Notes under the pieces: model-generated
Seen by the model: only the letters and a program-made list of their open reading frames with translations
Database searches by the model: none
What the model was told of the DNA's origin: nothing
Shown: positions 1 through 6,116 of the stretch, one piece after another
Layout: every line of letters starts with the position of its first letter
How positions within the stretch are numbered: position 1 is the first letter of the stretch
Position numbers and translations under genes: made by a program
Assembly (NCBI GenBank): GCA_002083555.1
Contig: MSXN01000020.1
Location: 62,001 to 126,000 of the forward strand
Source: Nitrospira sp. ST-bin5
Lineage (GTDB): Bacteria > Nitrospirota > Nitrospiria > Nitrospirales > Nitrospiraceae
Reading direction: 5' to 3'
Length of the DNA stretch: 64,000 nt

Positions 1-38
1 GGATGGGCAGTTTGAAATGAATTGGCTCGACGAAACAA

Positions 39-1262
39 TCAGCCCCCATGCTCCACCCATCGATTAAGCGCGCCCCTGATTGAAGATGGGACCAGAGTCC
101 TCACCGCTCGTTGGCACGGACGAGCGAGCTGAGCCAACCGCGCGAGCCCCCGGCCACGGGAAAACCAGTTCGGCGGACTATTCACAATGGACGAGCCGTC
201 CCGGCACAGCACCAGGCCAAATCGCCACCGTTCCCACCAGGTATCTTTCAACATAAAGTAGAAGGCCACCGCCTGCTCCTCACTGATGCCATTCCGTGGA
301 TTCGCCAATAGACTGGCCGGCATACGTTCGGCCAACATCCGGACATCGGCGTCAGCCGAATAACGGGCATAGACGGATTCAGAAATCGGCGCATCCAGCA
401 CCCGACGCGCCAGCGCCAATCCAATATATATCAATCGTTGGCACCGCCAGGCCGTTGCGTTGGCAAAGATCCGCTCCCAATCAAGGTCCTGGTGTGACCG
501 GAGCAACTCGGCAACATCGCACACCCACTTGAGCTGCTCCCAGGCATGCTTCGATCCATGCACGCAGAGAAGAATCAGAAGATCCTCCGGCGCCAACCCT
601 TGAACGGTCGAATTCCCCAGCTTCACAGGCGAGCGATGCGCCCAGAACTCCGGACGATCCAGTTGAAAGGAAAAATTCTGATGTGCCATCACCCACTGAA
701 GATCGACCCGAAACAGGCTGCGCTTCTTGATAAACACATGATAAGGCCCCTCTTCGTGCTCCGCTTCCGCAGGGTCGTTTGAAGGATCCTTTCGTTGATA
801 GCCCTGGGAGAACAGCACCTCTTGCGCCGCCCCGATCGCAGACTCGGGAATCAGAAGATCAAGATCGCTGAAATCACGGAGCGTCAGATCGCCATAGGCG
901 GACAGCGCCAACGTCGCGCCTTTGATCGGCACAACCGGCACGCTGCGCGCGGCAAATGCGTCACACAGACCTCCCAGCTCCTGGGCGAGCGATCGATTCA
1001 GCATGGCACAGGCTTGCGTCTTTTGACGCAGCTTCGTCAACGTATCGGCCGGCACAAGAGCAGGACAGAGGGTCGACAGATTCCGGTAGAGCAACGGAAG
1101 CACACCGTGATAGGCGGCGAGGTCCAGCACGAGTCCCCAATCAAGAGGCTCCTGGACCCGCGAGCAGATGCGCGCGCGCAGTTCCTCGGTGACGCATGTT
1201 CGGGCGCACCAGACCAGTAGGTCGCCTTCAGGCGACCAGGGAAACTGTCGCGGTTCCTTCAT
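39..1262 (-). CDS. RiPP-associated nucleotidyltransferase (PF14907 type)
   Basis: Member of the uncharacterised nucleotidyltransferase family PF14907, 407 residues. Seen: a Pol-beta-like core at residues 115-138, GATLALSAYGD followed by LRDFSDLDLLI, where the DLD acids (133-135) would bind metal. The open frame runs further upstream, but I start at the ATG at 1262 because it overlaps the kinase stop as ATGA, a sign of translational coupling. Known: this family sits beside HprK-like kinases and PqqD-like proteins in lasso-peptide loci of the paeninodin type, where it is proposed to act on a phosphorylated peptide. Inference: a tailoring enzyme for the three small peptides encoded upstream; the exact reaction cannot be read here. 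It stops 38 bases from the window edge, so the cluster probably continues outside. Confidence 0.8.
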   Translation of the reverse strand: MKEPRQFPWSPEGDLLVWCARTCVTEELRARICSRVQEPLDWGLVLDLAAYHGVLPLLYRNLSTLCPALVPADTLTKLRQKTQACAMLNRSLAQELGGLCDAFAARSVPVVPIKGATLALSAYGDLTLRDFSDLDLLIPESAIGAAQEVLFSQGYQRKDPSNDPAEAEHEEGPYHVFIKKRSLFRVDLQWVMAHQNFSFQLDRPEFWAHRSPVKLGNSTVQGLAPEDLLILLCVHGSKHAWEQLKWVCDVAELLRSHQDLDWERIFANATAWRCQRLIYIGLALARRVLDAPISESVYARYSADADVRMLAERMPASLLANPRNGISEEQAVAFYFMLKDTWWERWRFGLVLCRDGSSIVNSPPNWFSRGRGLARLAQLARPCQRAVRTLVPSSIRGALNRWVEHGG

Positions 1263-2299
1263 CGCCCCTTCTCCAGCAATGGCGTGATCAATTTCGGCAA
1301 ATCCAGGATATCGCGACCGAAGTGCAGGCGGTAGCAATCGACCTGCTGCACGAGTTTCGCCAGGACCTTGAATTCACGTCTGGCGACCTCCTGATCGTAG
1401 ACCAGCAACGCTTGCGGCAGGAGCGCTTCCAATGCCCGGCTCTTGGGAAGCAACTCAAGGTGGCTCTGTGGCGCATCCACGACATGAGGAAAGAGCACCA
1501 GGGCCGGCTGGCAGCGCTCCCCGACCGCCGTGGGATAGAGGTCTTCGGCATAGAAGAATCGCTTGGGCACAGCCGGATGGAGCACCTGCTCTGATGCCGA
1601 CTTCAGCTCAGGGAAGAACTGCACCGTCGCGTCCGTCACATTGATCTTGATCGGAAACGGCAGCACCTCCACATGCGACCCGGCGTCCTGCAGGAGCGGA
1701 TGGTCGTCCGACAGATAGCGGTAACCTGACCGCAGCAAAGAGATAAACGAGGTGGTCTTCCCGCGGCCGCTGTTGCCGGGAATCAAAACGGCGCGCCCGT
1801 TGTGTTCTAAGGCCGTCGCATGAATCGTATAGAGCCCTCGCCGCCGCAGCAATTCAATCAGCGCCAGGTGAAACAGATATTCAATGAGATTGGAGGGCAG
1901 CCGCTCAGGATTGATCAAGTACCCGTCGGCCCGGCTCTGATCGCCGTCGATCACCAACACGCCGATCCCATGGAATTCCGCGATCAGAAGTCCCTGATCC
2001 AGAATCACTTGGTAGGGCAATCCGGTCGCCCGCCGATCCCCGACGGCCTCGCCGGTCCCGGACGCTAGCTGCCGAGCCGATGCAGAAATCGTAAGGGGAA
2101 CGTCTGCCCGATCCTTCACCTGATGAAAGCGGATGGCCAGGACTGCCTGGGCTTCAAGCGAATCCCGACGAAAATGCCGCAACAACTCGTTCACCGGTTG
2201 CGCCAGAACCGGCTCATCCGTCTCATACCTGACAGCTGTGCCGTACAGCGAGTAGCAAGACTCAGTCATACTCATTTCTACCATGTCCTCGTGATTCAC
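1259..2299 (-). CDS. HprK-like peptide kinase of the RiPP cluster
   Basis: 346 residues from a GTG at 2299; in-frame ATGs at 2284 and 2275 are alternatives, and the one at 2275 has GAGG about 9 nt upstream. Seen: a Walker A loop GNSGRGKT (residues 175-182) following IHATALEHNGRAVLIP, and a later YLSDDHPLL that fits the HPr kinase core. It lacks the other domains of true HPr kinase/phosphatase. Known: such HprK-related kinases occur in lasso-peptide clusters, where one phosphorylates the C-terminal residue of the precursor, and also in exosortase loci. Its 3' end overlaps the nucleotidyltransferase start by four bases, so the two are made together. Inference: phosphorylates the peptide(s) encoded directly upstream. 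No exosortase or PEP-CTERM gene is visible here, which favours the RiPP reading. Confidence 0.8.
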   Translation of the reverse strand: MNHEDMVEMSMTESCYSLYGTAVRYETDEPVLAQPVNELLRHFRRDSLEAQAVLAIRFHQVKDRADVPLTISASARQLASGTGEAVGDRRATGLPYQVILDQGLLIAEFHGIGVLVIDGDQSRADGYLINPERLPSNLIEYLFHLALIELLRRRGLYTIHATALEHNGRAVLIPGNSGRGKTTSFISLLRSGYRYLSDDHPLLQDAGSHVEVLPFPIKINVTDATVQFFPELKSASEQVLHPAVPKRFFYAEDLYPTAVGERCQPALVLFPHVVDAPQSHLELLPKSRALEALLPQALLVYDQEVARREFKVLAKLVQQVDCYRLHFGRDILDLPKLITPLLEKGR

Positions 2300-2340
2300 C
2301 TGATCAATTTCTTTTCCCGGCTACCCCGCAGCGGGGAGAT

Positions 2341-2371
2341 GGGCCGGCCTGCTCATGCAGCGGGCCGGCCC
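2341..2371 (-). promoter_or_regulatory. Hairpin after precursor peptide 1
   Basis: A perfect 9-bp inverted repeat (GGGCCGGCC / GGCCGGCCC, loop 2350-2362) starts 7 nt after the stop of the first small peptide gene. No T-run follows on the minus strand, so it is not a classical terminator. It may stabilise the peptide mRNA or reduce read-through into the kinase gene. Hairpins with the same GGCC core follow the other two peptide genes. Confidence 0.55.
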
Positions 2372-2377
2372 GTCGAG

Positions 2378-2509
2378 TTAGTCGTTATTCCACCACCGGC
2401 GCTTCTTATTGTCGTCGCAATTGTAGCCCGATTGACCCGCCGTAATATCGCGCAGCAACTCGTGCTTCACCATCACCGGCTGAATGTAGGACTCTTTCTT
2501 CTGTTCCAT
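2378..2509 (-). CDS. Lasso-type RiPP precursor peptide 1 (43 aa)
   Basis: Tiny gene with a strong Shine-Dalgarno (AGGAGGT) upstream of the ATG at 2509. The peptide begins MEQKKESYIQPVMVKHELL and continues RDITAG. Seen: the leader has the YxxP element (Y8, P11) and a Thr two residues before a Gly (T23-A24-G25), as in lasso-peptide leaders that bind PqqD-like B1 proteins and are cut after the residue following Thr. The predicted 19-residue core starts at G25 and reads GQSGYNCDDNKKRRWWNND. Counting from that Gly, Asp falls at positions 8 and 9, where a lasso macrolactam acceptor is expected. The core is basic and aromatic (KKRRWW). The leader is almost identical to those of the two other peptides in the cluster. 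Mature structure is inferred, not shown. Confidence 0.8.
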   Translation of the reverse strand: MEQKKESYIQPVMVKHELLRDITAGQSGYNCDDNKKRRWWNND

Positions 2510-2540
2510 CGCTTTGCTACCTCCTCAGGTTAAGAATACA

Positions 2541-2570
2541 GGCCGGCCAATCCCTGTGATCCGGCCAGCC
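2541..2570 (-). promoter_or_regulatory. Hairpin between precursor genes 2 and 1
   Basis: On the minus strand GGCTGGCC (2570-2563) can pair with GGCCGGCC (2548-2541), 8 bp with one G-U pair. It lies 15 nt after the stop of precursor 2 and upstream of the Shine-Dalgarno of precursor 1. There is only a weak T-rich tail (TGTATTCTT). It could be an attenuator or processing hairpin setting the ratio of the two peptides. Confidence 0.45.
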
Positions 2571-2584
2571 ATCCTCACTTTCTA

Positions 2585-2698
2585 CTACTCCTCACACTGA
2601 CGGCAGATCACCTGGCCTGACGTGCCTGCTGTAATGTCGCGCAGCAACTCATGCTTCACGACCACGGGCTGGACATACTGCTCTTTCTTCTGTTCCAT
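2585..2698 (-). CDS. Lasso-type RiPP precursor peptide 2 (37 aa)
   Basis: Begins MEQKKEQYVQPVVVKHELL, with leader motifs YxxP (Y8-P11) and T23-A24-G25, then the core GTSGQVICRQCEE. The ATG at 2698 is fixed by the ribosome site AAAGGAGGTGA, which overlaps the last codons and stop of the upstream PqqD gene; the gap between genes is 7 nt, so the two are translationally coupled. The core has a CRQC pair and ends EE. Counted from the first Gly it has no Asp or Glu at positions 7-9, so a standard lasso ring is not obvious; a disulfide or another modification is possible. The leader is identical to that of peptide 3. Confidence 0.8.
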   Translation of the reverse strand: MEQKKEQYVQPVVVKHELLRDITAGTSGQVICRQCEE

Positions 2699-2705
2699 GT
2701 ATTCT

Positions 2706-3047
2706 TCACCTCCTTTCATGTTCAAGTAACCCTTCCTGCAACAATTCATTGACCACCATGACCAGATCATCCAACGCCTGCTCGGGAGCCACCTCGAACC
2801 GCTCACAGATGGCCCTATGGATATTGGCCACCGTGCTCTGCCCGGCACAGTGCTCCCAAATCACGCTTCCTAATCTGTTCAGCGTGTAGTAGCGCCCGCC
2901 GCTCAGATCGAGGAGGACGGTCTCCCCATCCATCGTTGTCCCTTGGACGTCTGGACTTGGCCGTAAGCAGATACTGTCGAGCTGCGTCCGGTCGATCAGA
3001 GATCCTGTCGTATCAGGCCTTGTCGTCGTAGAGCCTATGTCTGCCAT
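2706..3047 (-). CDS. PqqD-like RiPP recognition protein, copy 1
   Basis: 113 residues from the ATG at 3047, preceded by AAGGAGGAGG; a longer frame upstream lacks support. Seen: the C-terminal 80 residues are a PqqD fold (GRYYTLNRLGSVIWEHCAG, then ICERFEVAPEQALDDLVMVV and NELLQEGLLE). The N-terminal 35 residues are variable. Known: PqqD-like B1 proteins bind the YxxP leader of lasso precursors and present it to the protease. It lies directly upstream of precursor 2, whose ribosome site is inside its 3' end. A second copy (3483-3821) shares nearly all of the PqqD domain. Inference: the leader-binding partner of the adjacent peptides. Confidence 0.85.
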   Translation of the reverse strand: MADIGSTTTRPDTTGSLIDRTQLDSICLRPSPDVQGTTMDGETVLLDLSGGRYYTLNRLGSVIWEHCAGQSTVANIHRAICERFEVAPEQALDDLVMVVNELLQEGLLEHERR

Positions 3048-3120
3048 CTTTCCTCCTCCTTGGTCGCCGTCTTCAAGAAAGGTAGCCTGACATCGCATTT
3101 CTGCCTAGACCTCTAAAGGC

Positions 3121-3151
3121 CTGGGACCTACCCTACATTGGTAGGTGCCAG
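3121..3151 (-). promoter_or_regulatory. Inverted repeat upstream of PqqD copy 1
   Basis: CTGG-G-ACCTACC-(7 nt)-GGTAGGT-G-CCAG forms an 11-bp dyad with one mismatch, about 75 nt upstream of the PqqD copy 1 start. There is no T-run, so an operator or 5'-leader hairpin is more likely than a terminator. It sits between the terminator of the upstream module and the second module, where a promoter would be needed. Confidence 0.35.
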
Positions 3152-3312
3152 AACAAGGCCCTGGGGCACGCGCCGAGGAAGGGGATTCAATGGGGGTTCA
3201 AATGTGTCGGATCAGGCCGGCAAGAAACTGACAAGCCTCGTGCCGCTAGAGAAGACGCTGAGATGTGACAGGAAACGGAGCAAACGGAAACCACGTAACC
3301 GGGGCTGGACTG

Positions 3313-3356
3313 AAAAACGAACGGCTGGCCGATCCTCGCGAATCGGCCAGCCGTTC
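3313..3356 (-). terminator. Intrinsic terminator after precursor peptide 3
   Basis: Perfect 15-bp stem (arms 3342-3356 and 3319-3333, loop of 8) followed on the minus strand by GTTTTTC. It begins 9 nt after the stop of precursor 3 and would separate the upstream PqqD-precursor module from the rest of the locus. Confidence 0.85.
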
Positions 3357-3365
3357 AGATCGCTA

Positions 3366-3476
3366 CTACTTGTCGCACTCACGACAGACATAGCCGGACT
3401 GACCCGCCGTGATGTCGCGCAGCAACTCGTGCTTCACGACCACCGGCTGGACATACTGCTCTTTCTTCTGTTCCAT
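3366..3476 (-). CDS. Lasso-type RiPP precursor peptide 3 (36 aa)
   Basis: ATG at 3476 with ribosome site AAAGGAGGTGA overlapping the end of PqqD copy 2, the same arrangement as precursor 2. The leader MEQKKEQYVQPVVVKHELL plus RDITA is identical to that of precursor 2. The predicted core is GQSGYVCRECDK: 12 residues, Glu at position 9 from the first Gly (a possible lasso ring acceptor), and a CREC pair. Immediately downstream is a strong terminator. The identical leader and divergent core are what one expects of a multi-product RiPP locus. Confidence 0.8.
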   Translation of the reverse strand: MEQKKEQYVQPVVVKHELLRDITAGQSGYVCRECDK

Positions 3477-3482
3477 TGTTCT

Positions 3483-3821
3483 TCACCTCCTTTCTTGTTC
3501 AAGTAACCCTTCCTGCAGCAATTCATTGACCACCATGACCAGATCATCCAACGCCCGCTCAGGAGCCACCTCGAACCGCTCGCAGATCGCCGTATGGATA
3601 TCGGCAATCGTGCTCTGACCGGCGCAATGCTCCCAGATGACGCTGCCCAATCGATTCAACGTGTAGTAGCGCCCGGTCCTCAGATCGAGGAGGACGGTCT
3701 CCCCGTCCATCGTCGTGCCCTGCACATCTGAACTAGTACACAAAACGGTCCGGTCGAGCCGGGTCGGATCAATCGCCTGCTCTGGGTCAGAGGATGAACC
3801 GGTCAATGGAAACTCAGGCAT
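3483..3821 (-). CDS. PqqD-like RiPP recognition protein, copy 2
   Basis: 112 residues from the ATG at 3821 (AGAGGGGG upstream); an upstream extension of the frame has no ribosome site. The PqqD domain (DVQGTTMDGETVLLDL, GRYYTLNRLGSVIWEHCAG, NELLQEGLLE) is almost identical to copy 1, while the first 35 residues differ. It precedes precursor 3 by 6 nt. The pair PqqD-precursor is therefore present twice in tandem (3821-3366 and 3047-2585). Duplication followed by drift of the N-terminus and of the peptide core is the simplest account. It could serve all three leaders, since they are nearly the same. Confidence 0.85.
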   Translation of the reverse strand: MPEFPLTGSSSDPEQAIDPTRLDRTVLCTSSDVQGTTMDGETVLLDLRTGRYYTLNRLGSVIWEHCAGQSTIADIHTAICERFEVAPERALDDLVMVVNELLQEGLLEQERR

Positions 3822-4287
3822 CGAGTCCCCCTCTACTAATGTCACAAGATGCAGCCGCGGGAATCGCTCTCGCTCTTGAACGGAAGCTTGAACGACATAG
3901 CAGGGAAACAACGGAAGACTCAGATCGGAAGAGATGGCTCCATAGGGATGAAAGGTAGCAGCAGAAGTTAGGCGGACTGTCCTGAGGCCTGACGATCATC
4001 GAGAAAAGATCTCCTCGAAACCGGAAGCGGATACAGATCACCCCTGATAGAATGGCCCAGCAAGTGGGACGCACCATAGCCCAATGACAGCTCGTCATGT
4101 TACCCCCGCTTAAGAGGGATAGGAGCAAGCGACAGGCTGGTCACTTTTGAACGGACGAATCAGAGGACTCCACTGTGCCACCAGAAGGCGGCATCTTTTC
4201 TGCGACTCGGAAGGAGGCTGGGTTCCGGGAGGTAAGGGCAAGAAGCACTTGAGCGGGTCCGTGGGGGGGGTGAGAGTTGAATTCTGG
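3822..4287. other. Intergenic region between PilZ gene and RiPP locus
   Basis: 466 bases without a supportable gene. The promoter of the RiPP locus should lie here on the minus strand, but no hexamer pair is convincing. A run of eight G near 4263-4270 is the only obvious simple-sequence feature. Confidence 0.4.
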
Positions 4288-4608
4288 CTATAAAGCAGAA
4301 GAGGTGTCGCTTTGATTCAGCATCTGTTCAAGCTGGGCTTTGGCATTCCCTTCGAATCGGACAAACTCAACGCCGAACCGATGATCCCGTTGCCAGCGAA
4401 CCGTTGCGATGGCGATGTCGATGGGGCTCCGTGCGCCGGAGAGCTGAATATGCACCCGGAAGTGGGCTCCGATTTTGGCGGTCATATCCGACGCGATCTC
4501 GCCACCGGTAATGGTGAGATTCGTCATCGTCCCGGTTCCCTCGCTCCCTTCGCCGCTCAGAGTGACAGGGTAGTTTACTTCGATCCTCGGCCGACCGCGC
4601 TCATGCAT
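4288..4608 (-). CDS. PilZ domain protein
   Basis: 106 residues from the ATG at 4608, chosen because GGGAGG lies 10 nt upstream; a GTG at 4644 in the same frame has no such site. Seen: RGRPR near the N-terminus and NLTITGG about 25 residues later, matching the RxxxR and (D/N)x(S/T)xxG c-di-GMP-binding motifs of PilZ domains, then a beta-barrel-like remainder ending RFGVEFVRFEG. Single-domain PilZ proteins bind cyclic di-GMP and act through partner proteins. It follows purF by 43 nt on the same strand, so it may be transcribed with the purine genes, although a functional link is not apparent. Confidence 0.8.
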   Translation of the reverse strand: MHERGRPRIEVNYPVTLSGEGSEGTGTMTNLTITGGEIASDMTAKIGAHFRVHIQLSGARSPIDIAIATVRWQRDHRFGVEFVRFEGNAKAQLEQMLNQSDTSSAL

Positions 4609-4651
4609 ATCGAAGCACCCTCCCGTGAGACACAGGTGACACAATGACCGC

Positions 4652-6100
4652 CTACGTCAACTTCCGCGGGTCGGCCGTTGGCTCAAACAGCCCGAGCTGC
4701 ATTTCTTCCGCGCGGGTAAACGCGATCGGATACTGTTCGGTAAAGCAGGCATTGCAATACTGCGTAGGCACGCCCGGCGCCGATTGCAGCATGCCGTCCA
4801 GACTTAAATAGGCCAGCGAATCAGCGGTAATGTATTTGCGGATTTCTTCGGTCGAATGATTCGACGCAATCAGCTCTTTCTTCGTCGGCGTGTCGATGCC
4901 ATAGAAACAGGGCGAGACGATCGGCGGGGAGCTGATCCGCATATGGACCTCTTTCGCGCCGGCGTTGCGCAGCATCTTCACGATCTTCCGGCTCGTCGTC
5001 CCGCGTACGAGCGAATCGTCGACCACCACCACCCTCTTGCCCGCCAGCACTTCAGGCACCGCGTTCAACTTCACCTTCACGCCAAAGTGACGGATGGATT
5101 GTTCCGGCTCAATGAAGGTGCGGCCGACATAGTGATTGCGGATCAAGCCGGTCTCGAAGGGGATGCCTCCACCTTCGCTATAGCCCAGCGCGGCAGGCAC
5201 GCCGGAATCCGGCACGGGAATCACGATGTCCGCTTCCACCCAGGATTCCTTCGCCAATCGACGGCCCAACGCTTTACGCGTCGAATAGACCGCATTGGCA
5301 CCGTAGATCCGGCTGTCCGGCCTGGCAAAGTAGACATATTCGAACACACACATGGCCGGATCGACCTTAGGAAACGGCCGGTGGCTGTCGATCCCCTGGT
5401 CACTCAACACCACGAGCTCACCAGGCTCGATCTCGCGAATGTACTCGGCATCCAAAAGATCAAACGCGCAGGTTTCAGACGCCACCACCCAACTCCCGCG
5501 CACACGCCCCAGACAGAGCGGCCGCAGGCCATGCGGATCGCGCACTGCTATCAACCCGTTATCCGTCATCAACACCAGCGAGAAGGCGCCCCGCACCTGA
5601 TTCAAGGCATCCATGACACGCGCCAGAAACGTGCTGGCACGCGAATGAGCGATCAGGTGAATGATCACCTCGGTATCAGAAGTGGATTGAAAGATCGCGC
5701 CGTACGCTTCGAGCTCGTTGCGCAAGACCTGGGAGTTGATGAGATTCCCGTTGTGCGCTAGTGCCAGATTCCCGAAGGCAAAATTGACGTTGAAGGGCTG
5801 GACGTTTTTGAGATCGTTTCCGCCGGCCGTGGAATACCGATTGTGGCCGATGGCCATCCGTCCCGGCAGCTTCTCCAGAATCGTCTTATTATAGATATCC
5901 GCGACCAGCCCCATCCCCTTCTGGATGTAAAACTGTTCGCCGTCGCCGGACACGATGCCCGAGGCTTCCTGTCCGCGATGTTGCAAAGCATAGAGTCCGA
6001 GATAGGTCAGGTTCGCGGCTTCTTCGTGGCCGAAGATGCCGAACACGGCGCATTCGTCGTGAAACTTGTCCGGCGAGATAATCGGAAGTTCTTTGCGCAT
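4652..6100 (-). CDS. purF: Amidophosphoribosyltransferase
   Basis: 482 residues, the length of the Bacillus-type enzyme. It catalyses the first committed step of purine synthesis: PRPP plus glutamine to phosphoribosylamine. Seen: a short propeptide before Cys17 (DECAVFGIFG), which becomes the N-terminal nucleophile; the Ntn glutaminase domain (QHRGQEASGI); and a PRPP-binding loop VVVVDDSLVRGTTSR. Four cysteines (in AMCVFEYVYF, SPCFYGID, and YCNACF) match the ligands of the 4Fe-4S cluster of the Fe-S type of PurF. It is the last purine gene of the block, 16 nt after purL. Confidence 0.97.
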   Translation of the reverse strand: MRKELPIISPDKFHDECAVFGIFGHEEAANLTYLGLYALQHRGQEASGIVSGDGEQFYIQKGMGLVADIYNKTILEKLPGRMAIGHNRYSTAGGNDLKNVQPFNVNFAFGNLALAHNGNLINSQVLRNELEAYGAIFQSTSDTEVIIHLIAHSRASTFLARVMDALNQVRGAFSLVLMTDNGLIAVRDPHGLRPLCLGRVRGSWVVASETCAFDLLDAEYIREIEPGELVVLSDQGIDSHRPFPKVDPAMCVFEYVYFARPDSRIYGANAVYSTRKALGRRLAKESWVEADIVIPVPDSGVPAALGYSEGGGIPFETGLIRNHYVGRTFIEPEQSIRHFGVKVKLNAVPEVLAGKRVVVVDDSLVRGTTSRKIVKMLRNAGAKEVHMRISSPPIVSPCFYGIDTPTKKELIASNHSTEEIRKYITADSLAYLSLDGMLQSAPGVPTQYCNACFTEQYPIAFTRAEEMQLGLFEPTADPRKLT

Positions 6101-6116
6101 AGTCGTACGAACCAGC

